A DNA stretch of 64,000 nt from positions 62,001 through 126,000 of the forward strand of contig CAJTGJ010000003.1 in the NCBI GenBank assembly GCA_910575695.1. Reading direction: 5' to 3'. Source of the stretch: Oscillospiraceae bacterium. GTDB taxonomy: Bacteria; Bacillota; Clostridia; Oscillospirales; Oscillospiraceae. Positions 24,056 to 34,400 of the stretch are shown one piece after another. The notes beneath the pieces are model-generated. The model searched no databases, was not told where the DNA came from, and worked only from the letters and a program-made list of their open reading frames with translations. Each line of letters opens with the position of its first letter. The first letter of the stretch is position 1. The translations under genes were made by a program, and so were the position numbers.

Positions 24056-26215
24056 ATGGAACGTAAATACCCCCACCTGTGCGCCCCGATCACCCTGGGC
24101 CGCACCACCTTCCGCAATCGGATGTTCTCCGCCCCCATGGGCGGCGCCGACATCACCAACGACGGCTGCATCGGCCCCAAATCCACTGCCTTCTATGAGC
24201 TGCGCTCCAAAAGCGGCGCGGCGGCAGTCACCGTGTCCGAGCTGATGGTCCACCCGTCAACTGACGGCTCCCACGCCTGCCACCTGGACGAGTCCATCCT
24301 CAACTCCCTGGCCTGCGCCACCTACACCGCCGGCGCCATCCGCCGCCACGGGGCCATCCCCAGCATTGAGCTGTCCCACTCCGGGATGTACTCCGGCACC
24401 TACATGACCGACAAAAGCAAGCAGCACGGGATGGCCCAGTGGGGCCCCTCCGCCTGCGTCCGCCCCGACGGCGTGGAGGTTGGCGCGCTGACAAAGGACA
24501 TGATCGCCGGGATCGTGGCCGCTTACGGCCACGCGGCGGGTCTGGCCAGGCGGGCGGGCTTCGAGCTGCTGATGGTCCATGGGGGCCACGGCTGGCTCAT
24601 CAACCAGTTCCGGTCCCCCATGTTCAACCAGCGCACCGACGAATATGGCGGCTCCCTGGAGAACCGCTGCCGGTTCGCCATTGAGGTGCTGAAATCCGTC
24701 CGGGCGGCGGTGGGGCCCTTCTTCCCCATTGAGTTCCAGCTGTCCGGCGCGGAGTTTGTGGAGGAGGGCTACGGCCTGGAGGAGGGAATCCGCATCGCCC
24801 AGCAGATCGAGCCGTACATCGACCTGCTCCACGTCTCGGCGGGCACCTATCAGCGCACCTTCGGCATCACCCATCCCTCCATGTTCACCGAGCATGGGCG
24901 GAACGTTTACCTTGCGGCGGAAATCAGGAAACACGTCAAGGTCCCCGTGGCCACCATCGGAGGCTTGAATGATCCGGCGCAGATGGAGGAGATCATCGCG
25001 TCCGGCAAAGCGGATGTGGTGTACATGGCCCGGGCCCTGCTGGCCGACCCCTTCCTGCCCAACAAGGTAATGGCGAACAAAGATGAGGATATTGTGCGCT
25101 GTCTGCGCTGCTTCACCTGCATGGCCGAGCGGGCGGCAACCTCCACCCGCCGCTGTACCGTTAACCCGCTGATCGGCCGGGAGTGCGAGGGGGACGAGGT
25201 GGCCCCCGCCCCCGTGAAGAAGAACGTGCTGGTGGTGGGCGGAGGCCCCGGCGGGCTGTATGCCGCCTGGACCGCCGCACGGCGGGGGCACCATGTGGTG
25301 CTGTGTGAGAAGGAAAACGAGCTGGGCGGCATCCTGAAAAGCGAGCAGGCCCTGCCCTTCAAGTATGAGATGTACCAGCTGGCGGGCACCTACGCCAGGT
25401 TCTGCCGGGAGGCCGGGGTGGAAATCCGGCTGAACACCCCCGCAGACCGGGCCTACGTGGACGAAATGGCCCCGGACGCGGTGATTATCGCCGCGGGATC
25501 TTCCCCGCTGGTGCCCCCCATTCCCGGGCTGGACGGGGACAACGTGGTGGTGGTCAACAACTACTACAAGGAGAAGGAGAAGGTGGGCCGTGAGGTGGTA
25601 GTCATGGGCGGCGGCCTGGCGGGCTGCGAGTGCACCATCCATCTGGCCCAGGAGGGCAAAACTGTCCGGCTGGTGGAGATGCGGGACGAGTTGGCCCCCG
25701 ATGCCAACGTCCGCCATCGCCCCCTGATGCTGAGGCAGATGGAAGATCTTGGCGAACACCTGACCGTTTACACCGGGCACAAGGCGCTGAAGGCCACCGG
25801 CGAGGGTGTGGTATGCGAGGACAAGGGCGGCAAAGGGGTGCTGATCCCCGGCGCAAGCGTGATCTGCGCCCTGGGCCAGCGCTCCCGCACCGACGTGGTG
25901 GAGGCGCTGAACGGCAGCGCACCCTTTGCGCGGGTGATCGGGGACGCCGCCAAGGTGTCCACCATCACCAACGCCGTGTATTGGGGCTATCACGCCGCGC
26001 CGGAAAAGGCACTGGCCCCGACGGCCGACAGGGTTTGCCCTCCCAGGCGGAGGCACGGTCAGCGCCCCTCTCCCTGGCGGGCCGTATGTATGCCGCTCAA
26101 TCCTTCCGCTGGGCGATGGCCTTTTGTTCCTCGGGCAGATTTTTCTCCACCGTCCACAGGAAGACCAGCAGGGCGCAGACCGCATAGCCCACCGTCTCCA
26201 CCCAGATGTAGCTGA
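24056..26215 (+). CDS. Old-yellow-enzyme/2-enoate-reductase-type flavoprotein
   Basis: A 719-residue reading frame with an FMN-binding OYE barrel (about 1-345), a 4Fe-4S cluster motif (CLRCFTCMAERAATSTRRCT near 350) and FAD/NAD(P) Rossmann domains (VVGGGPGGLYAAWTAARRG; VVMGGGLAGCECTIHLAQEG). This is the layout of 2-enoate, 2,4-dienoyl-CoA and BaiCD-type reductases; anaerobic reduction of an activated C=C bond is likely. AGGAGG precedes the ATG. The last ~65 residues (after GYHAAPEKALAP) are Arg/Pro-rich, out of family, and run 119 bases into the convergent GPH gene, so the natural stop was probably lost by frameshift or rearrangement. Confidence 0.87.
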   Translation: MERKYPHLCAPITLGRTTFRNRMFSAPMGGADITNDGCIGPKSTAFYELRSKSGAAAVTVSELMVHPSTDGSHACHLDESILNSLACATYTAGAIRRHGAIPSIELSHSGMYSGTYMTDKSKQHGMAQWGPSACVRPDGVEVGALTKDMIAGIVAAYGHAAGLARRAGFELLMVHGGHGWLINQFRSPMFNQRTDEYGGSLENRCRFAIEVLKSVRAAVGPFFPIEFQLSGAEFVEEGYGLEEGIRIAQQIEPYIDLLHVSAGTYQRTFGITHPSMFTEHGRNVYLAAEIRKHVKVPVATIGGLNDPAQMEEIIASGKADVVYMARALLADPFLPNKVMANKDEDIVRCLRCFTCMAERAATSTRRCTVNPLIGRECEGDEVAPAPVKKNVLVVGGGPGGLYAAWTAARRGHHVVLCEKENELGGILKSEQALPFKYEMYQLAGTYARFCREAGVEIRLNTPADRAYVDEMAPDAVIIAAGSSPLVPPIPGLDGDNVVVVNNYYKEKEKVGREVVVMGGGLAGCECTIHLAQEGKTVRLVEMRDELAPDANVRHRPLMLRQMEDLGEHLTVYTGHKALKATGEGVVCEDKGGKGVLIPGASVICALGQRSRTDVVEALNGSAPFARVIGDAAKVSTITNAVYWGYHAAPEKALAPTADRVCPPRRRHGQRPSPWRAVCMPLNPSAGRWPFVPRADFSPPSTGRPAGRRPHSPPSPPRCS

Positions 26216-27575
26216 CGGAGATCGCCGTCCGGGCGGCGGCGCCCTGCCCCAGGATGTTCAGGGCCGCGTCCGCGTTCTGGTCGTAGCCGCTGGCCCCCAG
26301 GACAGCGCTGAAAATGGCGTTGCAGATCGGGGTGCCCGCCACCATCAGGGCGCTGTATACCGACATGGTCAGACCGTCCGTGCGGATATTGCTGGTGAAC
26401 TCAATGTGGTCAATCACATCGGCCAGCATAGCCAGGATGAGGTAGCACGCCGGGGCGGAGCCCAGACATTTGAGGGCCACGCCGATGGCCACGGGGACGA
26501 TCTGCCCATTGCCCAGCCCGGCGATGATTCCGCCAGCCACCCCCACGAGCATACCCGCAAAGGCGGTCTGCCGCTTGCCGAATCGATTGGCTAAGGGCAC
26601 CACCACCGCGGCGGCCAGCGCCATGGGGATGGCGCCCAGAATGGCCAGCAGGGACTGGGACATCCCCCAGGCGTCCCCCAGATTTTCCGCCATGCCCAGG
26701 TCGGTAAAAAAGCGGTTGTCCAGCACCCATTGACAAAAAAACGTCATAGAGCCGTTCTTCATTGCCCCGCTCCACTGGAAGCCGATATAGAACAGAATGA
26801 CCAGCCACCACATCTTTTCCCCAGCCACGGCTTTGAGCTGCTCCCCGATGGAGGCGGATGCCGTGCCGCTGTCCGTCTGGCCCGCGCTTTCTTCGGTCAC
26901 CCGCTCCCGAGTGAAGCGGAACTGGAGCAGGATGGTCAGGGCGGAGAACAAGGCCACAGCCAGCATGGCGATCAGCCACAGGTGCTGATCCTCCTTCAGC
27001 GCCATGGATACCAGCATGGGGAACACCATAGAACCCACGCCCATGACGCCCAGGCTGGCGATGTTCGTGAGGGAGGCCAGGGCCGAGCGCTGCCTGCTGT
27101 CCCGGGTGGAAACAGGCACCAGGGTGGAATTGGCGGTGTTGTAGATGGGAAAGCCCACGGCATAGTACAGATTGTAGGCGATGGCGATCCACGCCATTTT
27201 CGCCGCCTGGCTTTCAAAGGGGACAAGGAACATCAGCACGCTGGACACGCTCAGGGTCAGGGCTGACAGCAGAATCCAGGGCCGGGCCTTGCCCGCCATG
27301 GTGTGGGTGCGTTCAATGAACTGCCCCACCACCAGGTTTGCCGCCACAATCAAAATGGTGGAAAACAGCTGGAGGGCGGTCAGAAAGGCCAGGTCCAGCT
27401 TGAGCACATTGGTCAGGTAGTTTTGCAGCTGGCTGGTGAAGATTCCCGAGGCCAGCAGCGCCCCAAAGGGTCCGATCAGGTAGCCGATCAGCATTTCCGG
27501 CGGCTTCACATTGGGGGAATTGGCCTGGGAGCGGAGCAGCGGGCTGCCCCATATATCCTGTTTTTGTTCGTTCAT
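26097..27575 (-). CDS. GPH-family glycoside/glucuronide:cation symporter
   Basis: A 492-residue membrane protein of the glycoside-pentoside-hexuronide (MFS_2) family with twelve predicted helices; early motifs MLIGYLIGPFGALLASGIF and later FYIGFQWSGAMKNGS-type segments fit. The start at 27575 has GAAAGGA before it. Last gene of the minus-strand set GH2-esterase-symporter. It should import a glycoside or glucuronide that the intracellular GH2 enzyme then hydrolyses. Its 3' end is overlapped by the tail of the convergent flavoprotein frame. Confidence 0.88.
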   Translation of the reverse strand: MNEQKQDIWGSPLLRSQANSPNVKPPEMLIGYLIGPFGALLASGIFTSQLQNYLTNVLKLDLAFLTALQLFSTILIVAANLVVGQFIERTHTMAGKARPWILLSALTLSVSSVLMFLVPFESQAAKMAWIAIAYNLYYAVGFPIYNTANSTLVPVSTRDSRQRSALASLTNIASLGVMGVGSMVFPMLVSMALKEDQHLWLIAMLAVALFSALTILLQFRFTRERVTEESAGQTDSGTASASIGEQLKAVAGEKMWWLVILFYIGFQWSGAMKNGSMTFFCQWVLDNRFFTDLGMAENLGDAWGMSQSLLAILGAIPMALAAAVVVPLANRFGKRQTAFAGMLVGVAGGIIAGLGNGQIVPVAIGVALKCLGSAPACYLILAMLADVIDHIEFTSNIRTDGLTMSVYSALMVAGTPICNAIFSAVLGASGYDQNADAALNILGQGAAARTAISVSYIWVETVGYAVCALLVFLWTVEKNLPEEQKAIAQRKD

Positions 27576-27607
27576 ATCCGCGGTTCCTTTCTCAAGCGCT
27601 TCCTGTT

Positions 27608-28492
27608 TCACAGAAAGCTTCTAAAAAATGCGCATTCCTCGTCATTGCACCGCTGCGCGGCAGGGGATCTGACATCACAGTGGAACACATGGCCCAGCCG
27701 TTCCCGCGCGCTGCCATAGCAGCGATAAACGCAGGGCACGCCGTTTGCCTCCAACGCTCGGTACAGCGGCGGGGCCTGCCCCCGCAGAAAGTCCCCGTTG
27801 GAGGTCATGAGAAAAACAGGCGGAAACCGGCTGGTAATATGGGCCGCCACATCAATGCGTTCCAGTTCCCCTGCGCTGCCCCGCCCGGGCAGATAATCCC
27901 GGATGAGCAGCTGTCCCAGGGTGGAGGGCAGGCGTTTGCGCTCAATATGATACTGCCCGCAGTTCAGCGCGGCCGCCTTGGGCACAAAACCATCCGGACA
28001 CTGGAAGCCGTAACCGGCGGCATAGCCTGGGTCTGCGCAGGCGGCGCAGTACAGCCCCAAAATGTTTGCGCCCGCCGAGTCGCCCACGGCAAAAATATGC
28101 CTTGGGTCAAAACCATACCGGCCGGCGTGATCCAACACCCAGTGAAAGACAGTATTGGCGTCTTCCAGCGGGGCTGGAAATTTGTGTTCCGGCGCCAGAC
28201 GGTAGGAGAAGTTCACCACCGCGAACCCCCGCTGGGCAAGGCTCATGCAGTAAAACTGGTAGAGGCTTCTGTCGCCATATACCCAGCCGCCGCCGTGCAC
28301 GCTGACAATCACGGGGAGGGCTTCATCCTCCCCGCCGCGGGGGCGGTAAACGTCCAGCGCCTGCCACAGGGGATCTTCCCCATAGCGTATGCCGTCATAT
28401 CGGATCACATCGTCCGGCGTGGACAGCCCCGCGTCGCGAACTGCGTCACTCCGGGCAAACGACCATCTGAGCCAGCGGCTGGCAACAGACAT
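27608..28492 (-). CDS. HSL-family alpha/beta-hydrolase (esterase)
   Basis: A 294-residue esterase of the hormone-sensitive-lipase group: oxyanion motif VSVHGGGWVYG (near residue 65), nucleophile GDSAGAN (near 137), and C-terminal acid/His region (TSNGDFLRG, GHVFH). No signal peptide. AAAGGAGGGGG precedes the ATG. It lies between the GH2 enzyme and the symporter in the same orientation, suggesting deacylation of an imported acylated glycoside. Confidence 0.87.
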   Translation of the reverse strand: MSVASRWLRWSFARSDAVRDAGLSTPDDVIRYDGIRYGEDPLWQALDVYRPRGGEDEALPVIVSVHGGGWVYGDRSLYQFYCMSLAQRGFAVVNFSYRLAPEHKFPAPLEDANTVFHWVLDHAGRYGFDPRHIFAVGDSAGANILGLYCAACADPGYAAGYGFQCPDGFVPKAAALNCGQYHIERKRLPSTLGQLLIRDYLPGRGSAGELERIDVAAHITSRFPPVFLMTSNGDFLRGQAPPLYRALEANGVPCVYRCYGSARERLGHVFHCDVRSPAAQRCNDEECAFFRSFL

Positions 28493-28517
28493 GGCGTCCC
28501 CCTCCTTTGTACATCAG

Positions 28518-30914
28518 TCAGCCGATTTCCACCGAGGCCTTCCCGGTGCGGACGCTGTCGGTCACGCTCAGTTCAACCGCGCCGGTTTCCCCCGCCTGGA
28601 CCACGGCCAACGCCTCGCCGTAATAGGTATCCGTGCGGCTGGCCACGAATCCAATCTCGTTGTAGGGGCAGGCGCTGCCCAGGCCCAACAGCCTGCCGCC
28701 CTGGACCTCTACCGTCAGGACGCCCCGCTCCAACGGTTTCAGCGTGCCGTTTTCATCGGTGTATTGCAGACGGATATAGGCCAGGCCGCCCGGCTTCACG
28801 GCGCCAGCTTCGGGCACGGCCCGCAGCTGGGTTTCCGGTCCGGCGGTGCGCAGAGCGCAGCGGCCAATCTCCAGGCCGGCGGCATCATAGCTCACCGCCT
28901 CCACCGTGCCATCCTCATAGGTACAGCGGAATTTGGCGATACAGCCGTTTTTCAGTTCCTTCCGGCCCACGCATTTTCCGTTGACCAGCAGCTTCACGCT
29001 GTGGGCCCGGGCGTATACCTCCACATCGGCGGGCTTCCCCGCGCAGCCCCGCCAGCTCCAGGACGGCATGGCGTTGGACATCTTCCAGGCGGAGGGGGAG
29101 TGCTTTTCCCCGGTGTGGTTTGCCGGACACACGGCGAGGAAGGGGCCCTTCTCCTGTTCCAGCGCCACTCGGGTGTAGTACGCCTCGCCCAGGGGGCGGC
29201 CAATCAGGTCAATGCGGCCGGATCCGGCGGACACCCAGCCCGGACCGCCGCCAAACTGGGGGGCGTAGTCCTTGTACTCCCAGGAGCCGATGGACACCTC
29301 CCCCAGATAGTCCATCCCGGCCCAGACAAAGTCGCCGATGATACGGGGCTCCTGTTTCGCCTGCTCATAGAACCGATAGGCGTCGGAGCAGAAGGTCTCG
29401 CTGCCCAGGATCAGCCGGTCCGGGTATTTTTTCAGGTCGTGGGCGTAGCGGTTGATGCCGTAGTTGTAACCCGCGATGTCCATATTGGCAAAGGCGTCCC
29501 GGGTTCTCCAGTCGCAGGGTGGCAGGGTGGCCCCGAATTTCATGAAGCCGTCCCCCAGCAGGCCCGCCAGGTTGTTGAAGAACTCGCTGCCCACTGCCTT
29601 TTTCCGGACTGTTCCCCCCGCCGCCCTGGCCTTCTCCGCTTTCTCCGCCTCTTTTTTGGCCTTTGCGTCGCTGTACACGCCGAAGCCGATGGAGCTGAGG
29701 AAGTTGAAGAAGATATTTACCCCGCAGGTGACGGGCCGGGTGGGGTCCAGGCGGTGGAGGTGCTCCGTCAGCTCCCCGGTGAGCCTGATCCCCCGCTCCT
29801 GGGCGGTCTCGGATACCTCGTTGCCGGTGGAGTACATGATGACAGAGGGATGGTTGTAGTCCTTGTCCACCATGTCCGCCAGATCCTGCCGCCACCAGTC
29901 GGGGAAATATTCCACGTAGTCGTGTTCATTTTTATGGATGTACCAGTGGTCGATGTACTCGTCCAGCACCAGTACGCCCAAGTGGTCGCAGGCGTCCAGC
30001 AGGAACTTGGAGCAGGGGTTGTGCGCGGAACGGATGGCGTTGTAGCCGTTTTCCTTCAGCAGCCTGATCTTGCGCCACTCCGCGTCCTCGTAGCAGCAGG
30101 CGCCCAGCACGCCGTTGTCGTGGTGAATGCAGGCTCCTTTGATGATGGTGCGTTTGCCGTTGAGCAGCAGGCCGTGCCGGCCCCACTCCAGGGTGCGGAT
30201 GCCAAAGCTGGCCTCCGCGCTGTCGTCCCCGAAAATAGCGCGGCAGCGGTAGAGGCTGGGTTCCTCCAGGCTCCAGGGCCTTCCGTCCGGAATGGCGATC
30301 TGAAGGGTAGCTTTCCCATCGGACTGGGTCTGGCCGGAAGCGGCAGCCCCGTGCTCACCGCTGATCTGCACAAACACCTCCCCGCTGCCCTGGGTGAGTA
30401 TGGTAACCTCCACCACGGCGGGATCAACGCTTATGGCGCGCACCCGCAGGCCGTTTACAAGGATATGCTTTTGGGGGGCAGTCCACAGTGATACGGGCCG
30501 GTAAATCCCCGCGCCGGAGTACCACCGGGAGTTGGGCTGGTCGGCGTTGCGGGCGATGACTTCGATTGTGTTTTCCTCATTGGCCCGAAGCCTGCCCGTC
30601 AGGTCCACATAGAAGTTGGTGTACCCATAGGGCCGGAAGGCCAGCTTTTCCCCGTTCAGCCAGACCTCGGCGTTATGGTAAACCCCTTCAAACTCCAATA
30701 CAGCGCACTGGCCGGCCAGCACCCCGTCCGGAGTAAAGGTTTTGGTGTAGAGATAGTCGCGCCCCTCATACCACCCGGCGTTGATGCCGCTGGGGGCCAG
30801 CTCGGTACGGGGCTCGGACAGCATGGCGTCGTGGGGGATGGCGACGGGCGTGCCGGGACCGTCGTCCTCCAGACGCTTATAGCGCCAGTTGTCATGAAAG
30901 ATGACTTTGTTCAT
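28518..30914 (-). CDS. Glycoside hydrolase family 2 (beta-galactosidase/glucuronidase type)
   Basis: A 798-residue intracellular enzyme. Sugar-binding jelly roll (about 1-160), immunoglobulin-like domain (160-245), then the TIM barrel with acid/base Glu366 in STGNEVSE and likely nucleophile Glu506 in LGSETF; C-terminal beta domains follow from about 590, ending with a DUF4982/Ig-like segment. An unusual Lys/Ala/Glu-rich insertion (about 415-440) sits in the barrel. Specificity (galactoside, glucuronide or other) is not decidable. Probably co-transcribed with the esterase and GPH symporter. Confidence 0.88.
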   Translation of the reverse strand: MNKVIFHDNWRYKRLEDDGPGTPVAIPHDAMLSEPRTELAPSGINAGWYEGRDYLYTKTFTPDGVLAGQCAVLEFEGVYHNAEVWLNGEKLAFRPYGYTNFYVDLTGRLRANEENTIEVIARNADQPNSRWYSGAGIYRPVSLWTAPQKHILVNGLRVRAISVDPAVVEVTILTQGSGEVFVQISGEHGAAASGQTQSDGKATLQIAIPDGRPWSLEEPSLYRCRAIFGDDSAEASFGIRTLEWGRHGLLLNGKRTIIKGACIHHDNGVLGACCYEDAEWRKIRLLKENGYNAIRSAHNPCSKFLLDACDHLGVLVLDEYIDHWYIHKNEHDYVEYFPDWWRQDLADMVDKDYNHPSVIMYSTGNEVSETAQERGIRLTGELTEHLHRLDPTRPVTCGVNIFFNFLSSIGFGVYSDAKAKKEAEKAEKARAAGGTVRKKAVGSEFFNNLAGLLGDGFMKFGATLPPCDWRTRDAFANMDIAGYNYGINRYAHDLKKYPDRLILGSETFCSDAYRFYEQAKQEPRIIGDFVWAGMDYLGEVSIGSWEYKDYAPQFGGGPGWVSAGSGRIDLIGRPLGEAYYTRVALEQEKGPFLAVCPANHTGEKHSPSAWKMSNAMPSWSWRGCAGKPADVEVYARAHSVKLLVNGKCVGRKELKNGCIAKFRCTYEDGTVEAVSYDAAGLEIGRCALRTAGPETQLRAVPEAGAVKPGGLAYIRLQYTDENGTLKPLERGVLTVEVQGGRLLGLGSACPYNEIGFVASRTDTYYGEALAVVQAGETGAVELSVTDSVRTGKASVEIG

Positions 30915-30945
30915 GGGAATGCCTCGCTTTCCATCTGAAATAAGA

Positions 30946-30976
30946 GGGCCGTCCAGGGCAATGCCCCGGACGGCCC
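30946..30976 (-). terminator. Hairpin between GH3 unit and GH2
   Basis: GGGCCGTCC pairs with GGACGGCCC with an inner GGGC/GCCC stem; on the minus strand it is followed by TCTTATTTC. It probably limits read-through from the GH3 operon into the GH2 gene. Confidence 0.6.
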
Positions 30977-30999
30977 GTAAGCGCGGAGCCTATGGCTGG

Positions 31000-31392
31000 T
31001 TACCTGCTCTTTTTGGTGAAGCAGGTGAGGATCGCGGCGAGGATTGCCGCCAGGTTGACGCCGATGAGCACGTAATTCATCCCGGCCAGCTCGGGCTGGC
31101 CCACCATTTTGATGCCGTTGACGGCCTCGGCGATGTTCCAGATGCCGCCGGACAGGATGGTCATCATCGCATAGGCCAGCAGGACGGCGGCGATGATGCC
31201 GGTGAAATCGGTCCAGACCTTCTCGCCGAAAAACAGGGACGCTTCGCACAGGACGGCGGCTGCCAGGGCCGCGATCACCAGTGGGCCGACCTGCCCGCCC
31301 CGGCTCGCGTAGACAAGGGCTATCGCCAGGACCACGATAGTGAGTACCGCCGTGACACAGGCGGAGTAAAAACCGAATGCTTTATTTTTCAC
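31000..31392 (-). CDS. Small four-helix membrane protein after GH3
   Basis: A 130-residue hydrophobic protein with about four transmembrane segments. The start is a GTG at 31392 preceded by GAAAGGAGAG; no ATG is suitably placed. It stands 16 bases behind the membrane-anchored GH3 enzyme. I do not recognise a family; small integral proteins of this kind often accompany this sort of anchored GH3, so a role in its assembly or in transport is possible but inferred. Confidence 0.72.
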   Translation of the reverse strand: MKNKAFGFYSACVTAVLTIVVLAIALVYASRGGQVGPLVIAALAAAVLCEASLFFGEKVWTDFTGIIAAVLLAYAMMTILSGGIWNIAEAVNGIKMVGQPELAGMNYVLIGVNLAAILAAILTCFTKKSR

Positions 31393-31408
31393 AGTGCTCT
31401 CTCCTTTC

Positions 31409-34400
31409 TCAGTGCCCCGCGGGTTCCGCTTTTTTCGTCTTGCTGACCACCAGCAGGACAAAGCAGGCGGCGGTGAGGATGCCGGACGCGGCAATGGCGA
31501 CGGTGAGCGCGGTCTGCCACATGGGGGTGATGTGCTCGATCACCGCGTTGGCGGACACGCCGTTGGTGATGCCGGAACGGCTGATGGCGTACTCCCAGCT
31601 GATGGCCGCTTCAATGAGCAGCTCCAGCAGGTGGCCGTCATCGGTGTCCTTGGCCTTCTGGAGCACCCACTGGCCGTGTCCGCCCACGCCGTCCAGGCAC
31701 CACTCCTGGGTGCCGGCGTCCAGCACCTCGGCGGCGTGGTTCTTGTAGCCGCCGTCCACGTATTCCTCGAAGCAGGGGGCGGCGTCGGTGTCGATCGCGC
31801 CAGTCCAGCCCCACTCGCTGCGCAGCACGATGGTGTTCATGGCGTAGCTGGCGGAGGCCCATTTCAGGCCCATGCGGGCAAAAGACTGCATGATGCCGCC
31901 CGCTCCGCCCTTGCGCAGGGCCCCCTCGAAAGCCCGCAGGTTGCCCTCACGGAAGGCCTGTTCGCTGCTGAACACGGCCACGCCCTCGCGGTAGAACTCC
32001 TGGTCGTTGTTGCAGAAGTGCTTGGCGCCCATGTGGGAGCCGGCTGCCTCCATAGCGGCGGTCTCGGGGATGGAGGCCAGATAGGACATGATGGGGCACT
32101 CGCTCATGTACTCGTAGTTGCGGCCTCCGAAGGGGGTGCGGTGGAGGTTGCCGCCCAGGCTGTAGTTGATCATGAAGCCGCTCCACAGGCCCTCCTCGCC
32201 CATGAGCCTGCCGCGCTCGGCGTAGAGCTTGGTGTTCCAGGTGGCGGTGAGGATGGTTTTGGAGCAGTAGCGGGTGGTGGGGGGATTGACCTGCTCGCCG
32301 TTGAACTCTACGGTGTGGGGCAGGCTGCCGCCCACGCTGTCACAGCCGTCGCCCACCCCAAAGGCGGGGGAGATGTCGCCCACGGCGGGGCACTGGAAGC
32401 TCTCGGCGGTGGCGTTGGGCAGGTCCTCGGGCTGGAGCTGGTAAATAAACTTCTCCCAGGTCTCCCGGTCGGACAGGGACACATCCTTCATCAGGGCCAG
32501 GTTCAGCCCGGAATCCACTCCGAAATTGGCGGCAACAGAGGCATAGGAGGGGGCGTTCTCCGGCTTTTCGTACCACTCGCCGTCCAGAATGTCCAGCATC
32601 TCCTGCGTGGCCTCCACGGTGGTCTGCTCCACGGGGTAGGTGCCCGCCCAGTCGTTCCGGGACAGGTAGGTGCCCGCGCCCTCGGCCCAGTAGTTCAGGT
32701 CGCAGTCCTCAAACTGGTTGGAGACGGTTACGCCGTTGGCCCCGGTGCGGTACTTTTCGTCGTCGAAGCCCTGGTTCCACTTGTGGGCCTTGGCGGCGTC
32801 GCCGTCGGCGGTCATGCCATTGGAGGCGGCGTAGCCCTGGGCGGCCAGGACGTTGTTCAGCGCGTCGTGGCTGTCCTCGCCGATGGCCAGGTAGTAGTCG
32901 CCGTCGGACAGGATGTAGCCGCCCTCACCGTTGTGGGCCGTTACATCATAGCTTGCCAGCAGGTACTTGTCAACGGTGATGGTGACGGTTTCGGACGCGC
33001 CGGGCTCCAGCATCCCGGTCTTGGCGAAGCCAGCCAGCTGGATGGCGGACTTCTCCACCTTGTGCTCCTTCTCATAGTCGCCGTAGGGGGTCTGGGCGTA
33101 GGCCTGCACCACGGACTTGCCGGCCACGGCGCCGGTGTTGGTGACGGTGGCCTTCACGGTGATCTCGTCCGCGCCCACGTCCACGCTGTCCAGCTTCTGC
33201 TCGAAGGTGGTGTAGCTCAGGCCGAAGCCGAAGGGGAACTGCACCTCGTCGGCGTAGTTCCAGGAGGCTGCGCCCTCCAGCGCCCCGGCGGGGTCAGAAG
33301 CGTTGCCCTGGCCCATGACGGCGTCGGCGTAGCGGGTCTCGTAGTAGCGGTAGCCGATGTAGATGTTCTCCGCCTGGAAGGAGATGTACTCGGCAAATTC
33401 ATCCTGCCCGATGGCGGCATTGATCTGGTCCGCGTTGGCGAATTTGGGGGTGTCGGTGCCCGAGTTCACCGTGGCGGGGGCGGACAGGGAACTGGTGGCA
33501 TAGGTGTCCACCAGGCGGCCGGAGGGGTTGACCTCGCCCCGGAGGATGTCGGCCACGCCCACGAAGCCCTGGTGGCCGGGGGTGCTGATGAACAGCATGG
33601 CGTCGCAGTAGGGCAGGATCTCATGGACCTCCATCTGGTAGGGGCTGTTCAGCAGGACGATAACCTTGTCAAACTCCGCCCGGACCAGCTCCAGCAAATC
33701 CTTCTCGTTCTGGTGGAGGGCCAGGGAGCTGATGACAGTGACGCCGTCGTCATCCGTGTCCTTCATGAGCATATCCACACCCTCGGCGCCCTCCCGGGAC
33801 AGTACCACGATGGCGGCATCCTTGTAGCCGCTGGCCCAGGTGCTCTTTTGGCCCTCGTAGAAGGCTTTGTTCTCCTCGGTGTTGGCGGCGGAGCCAGTGG
33901 GCATCGCGCCACCGCCCCAGCCGCTCTCGCCGGTGGCCCGGGTGGTGGGCTGGGCCTTCAGCGCGTCCCACAAAGCGCCGTTCACCTCAAAGCCCTGGCC
34001 CTCCAGGGCGGTCTTGAGGTTGATTACGTTCAGCCCGCCGTCTGCCGCCTTGGTGCCGGCGGAGGAACCCTGGTACACAGGGTCCACGGCGGCGTGGCCG
34101 AACAGGGAGACCTGCTTTTCAGCGGCCAGGGGCAGTGCGCCGTTGTTGTAAAGCAGGACGGCGCCCTCCCGCATCTCGTTGATGTTCTGCTGGAAGGCGG
34201 CGTCCAGCAGCGCCTGCTGGGCGGCGGGGTCATCGAAATCTCCGAACGAGCTCTTGAAATAGGTGGTGTCGCCGGACTCGCCGGTCTGAACCACCTTGGT
34301 GGTGCTGACACCCAGCGCGCTGTTGATGTAGCTGGCGTTGGCCAGTGCCAGGCTCTGCCCAATGAGCGCAATGACAAGGACCACTGCGAACAATGAGGTG

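Noticed and set aside
31394..34396. A 1,000-codon open frame on the plus strand opposite GH3
   Set aside because: Antisense shadow caused by high GC; the GH3 protein on the minus strand has catalytic motifs.
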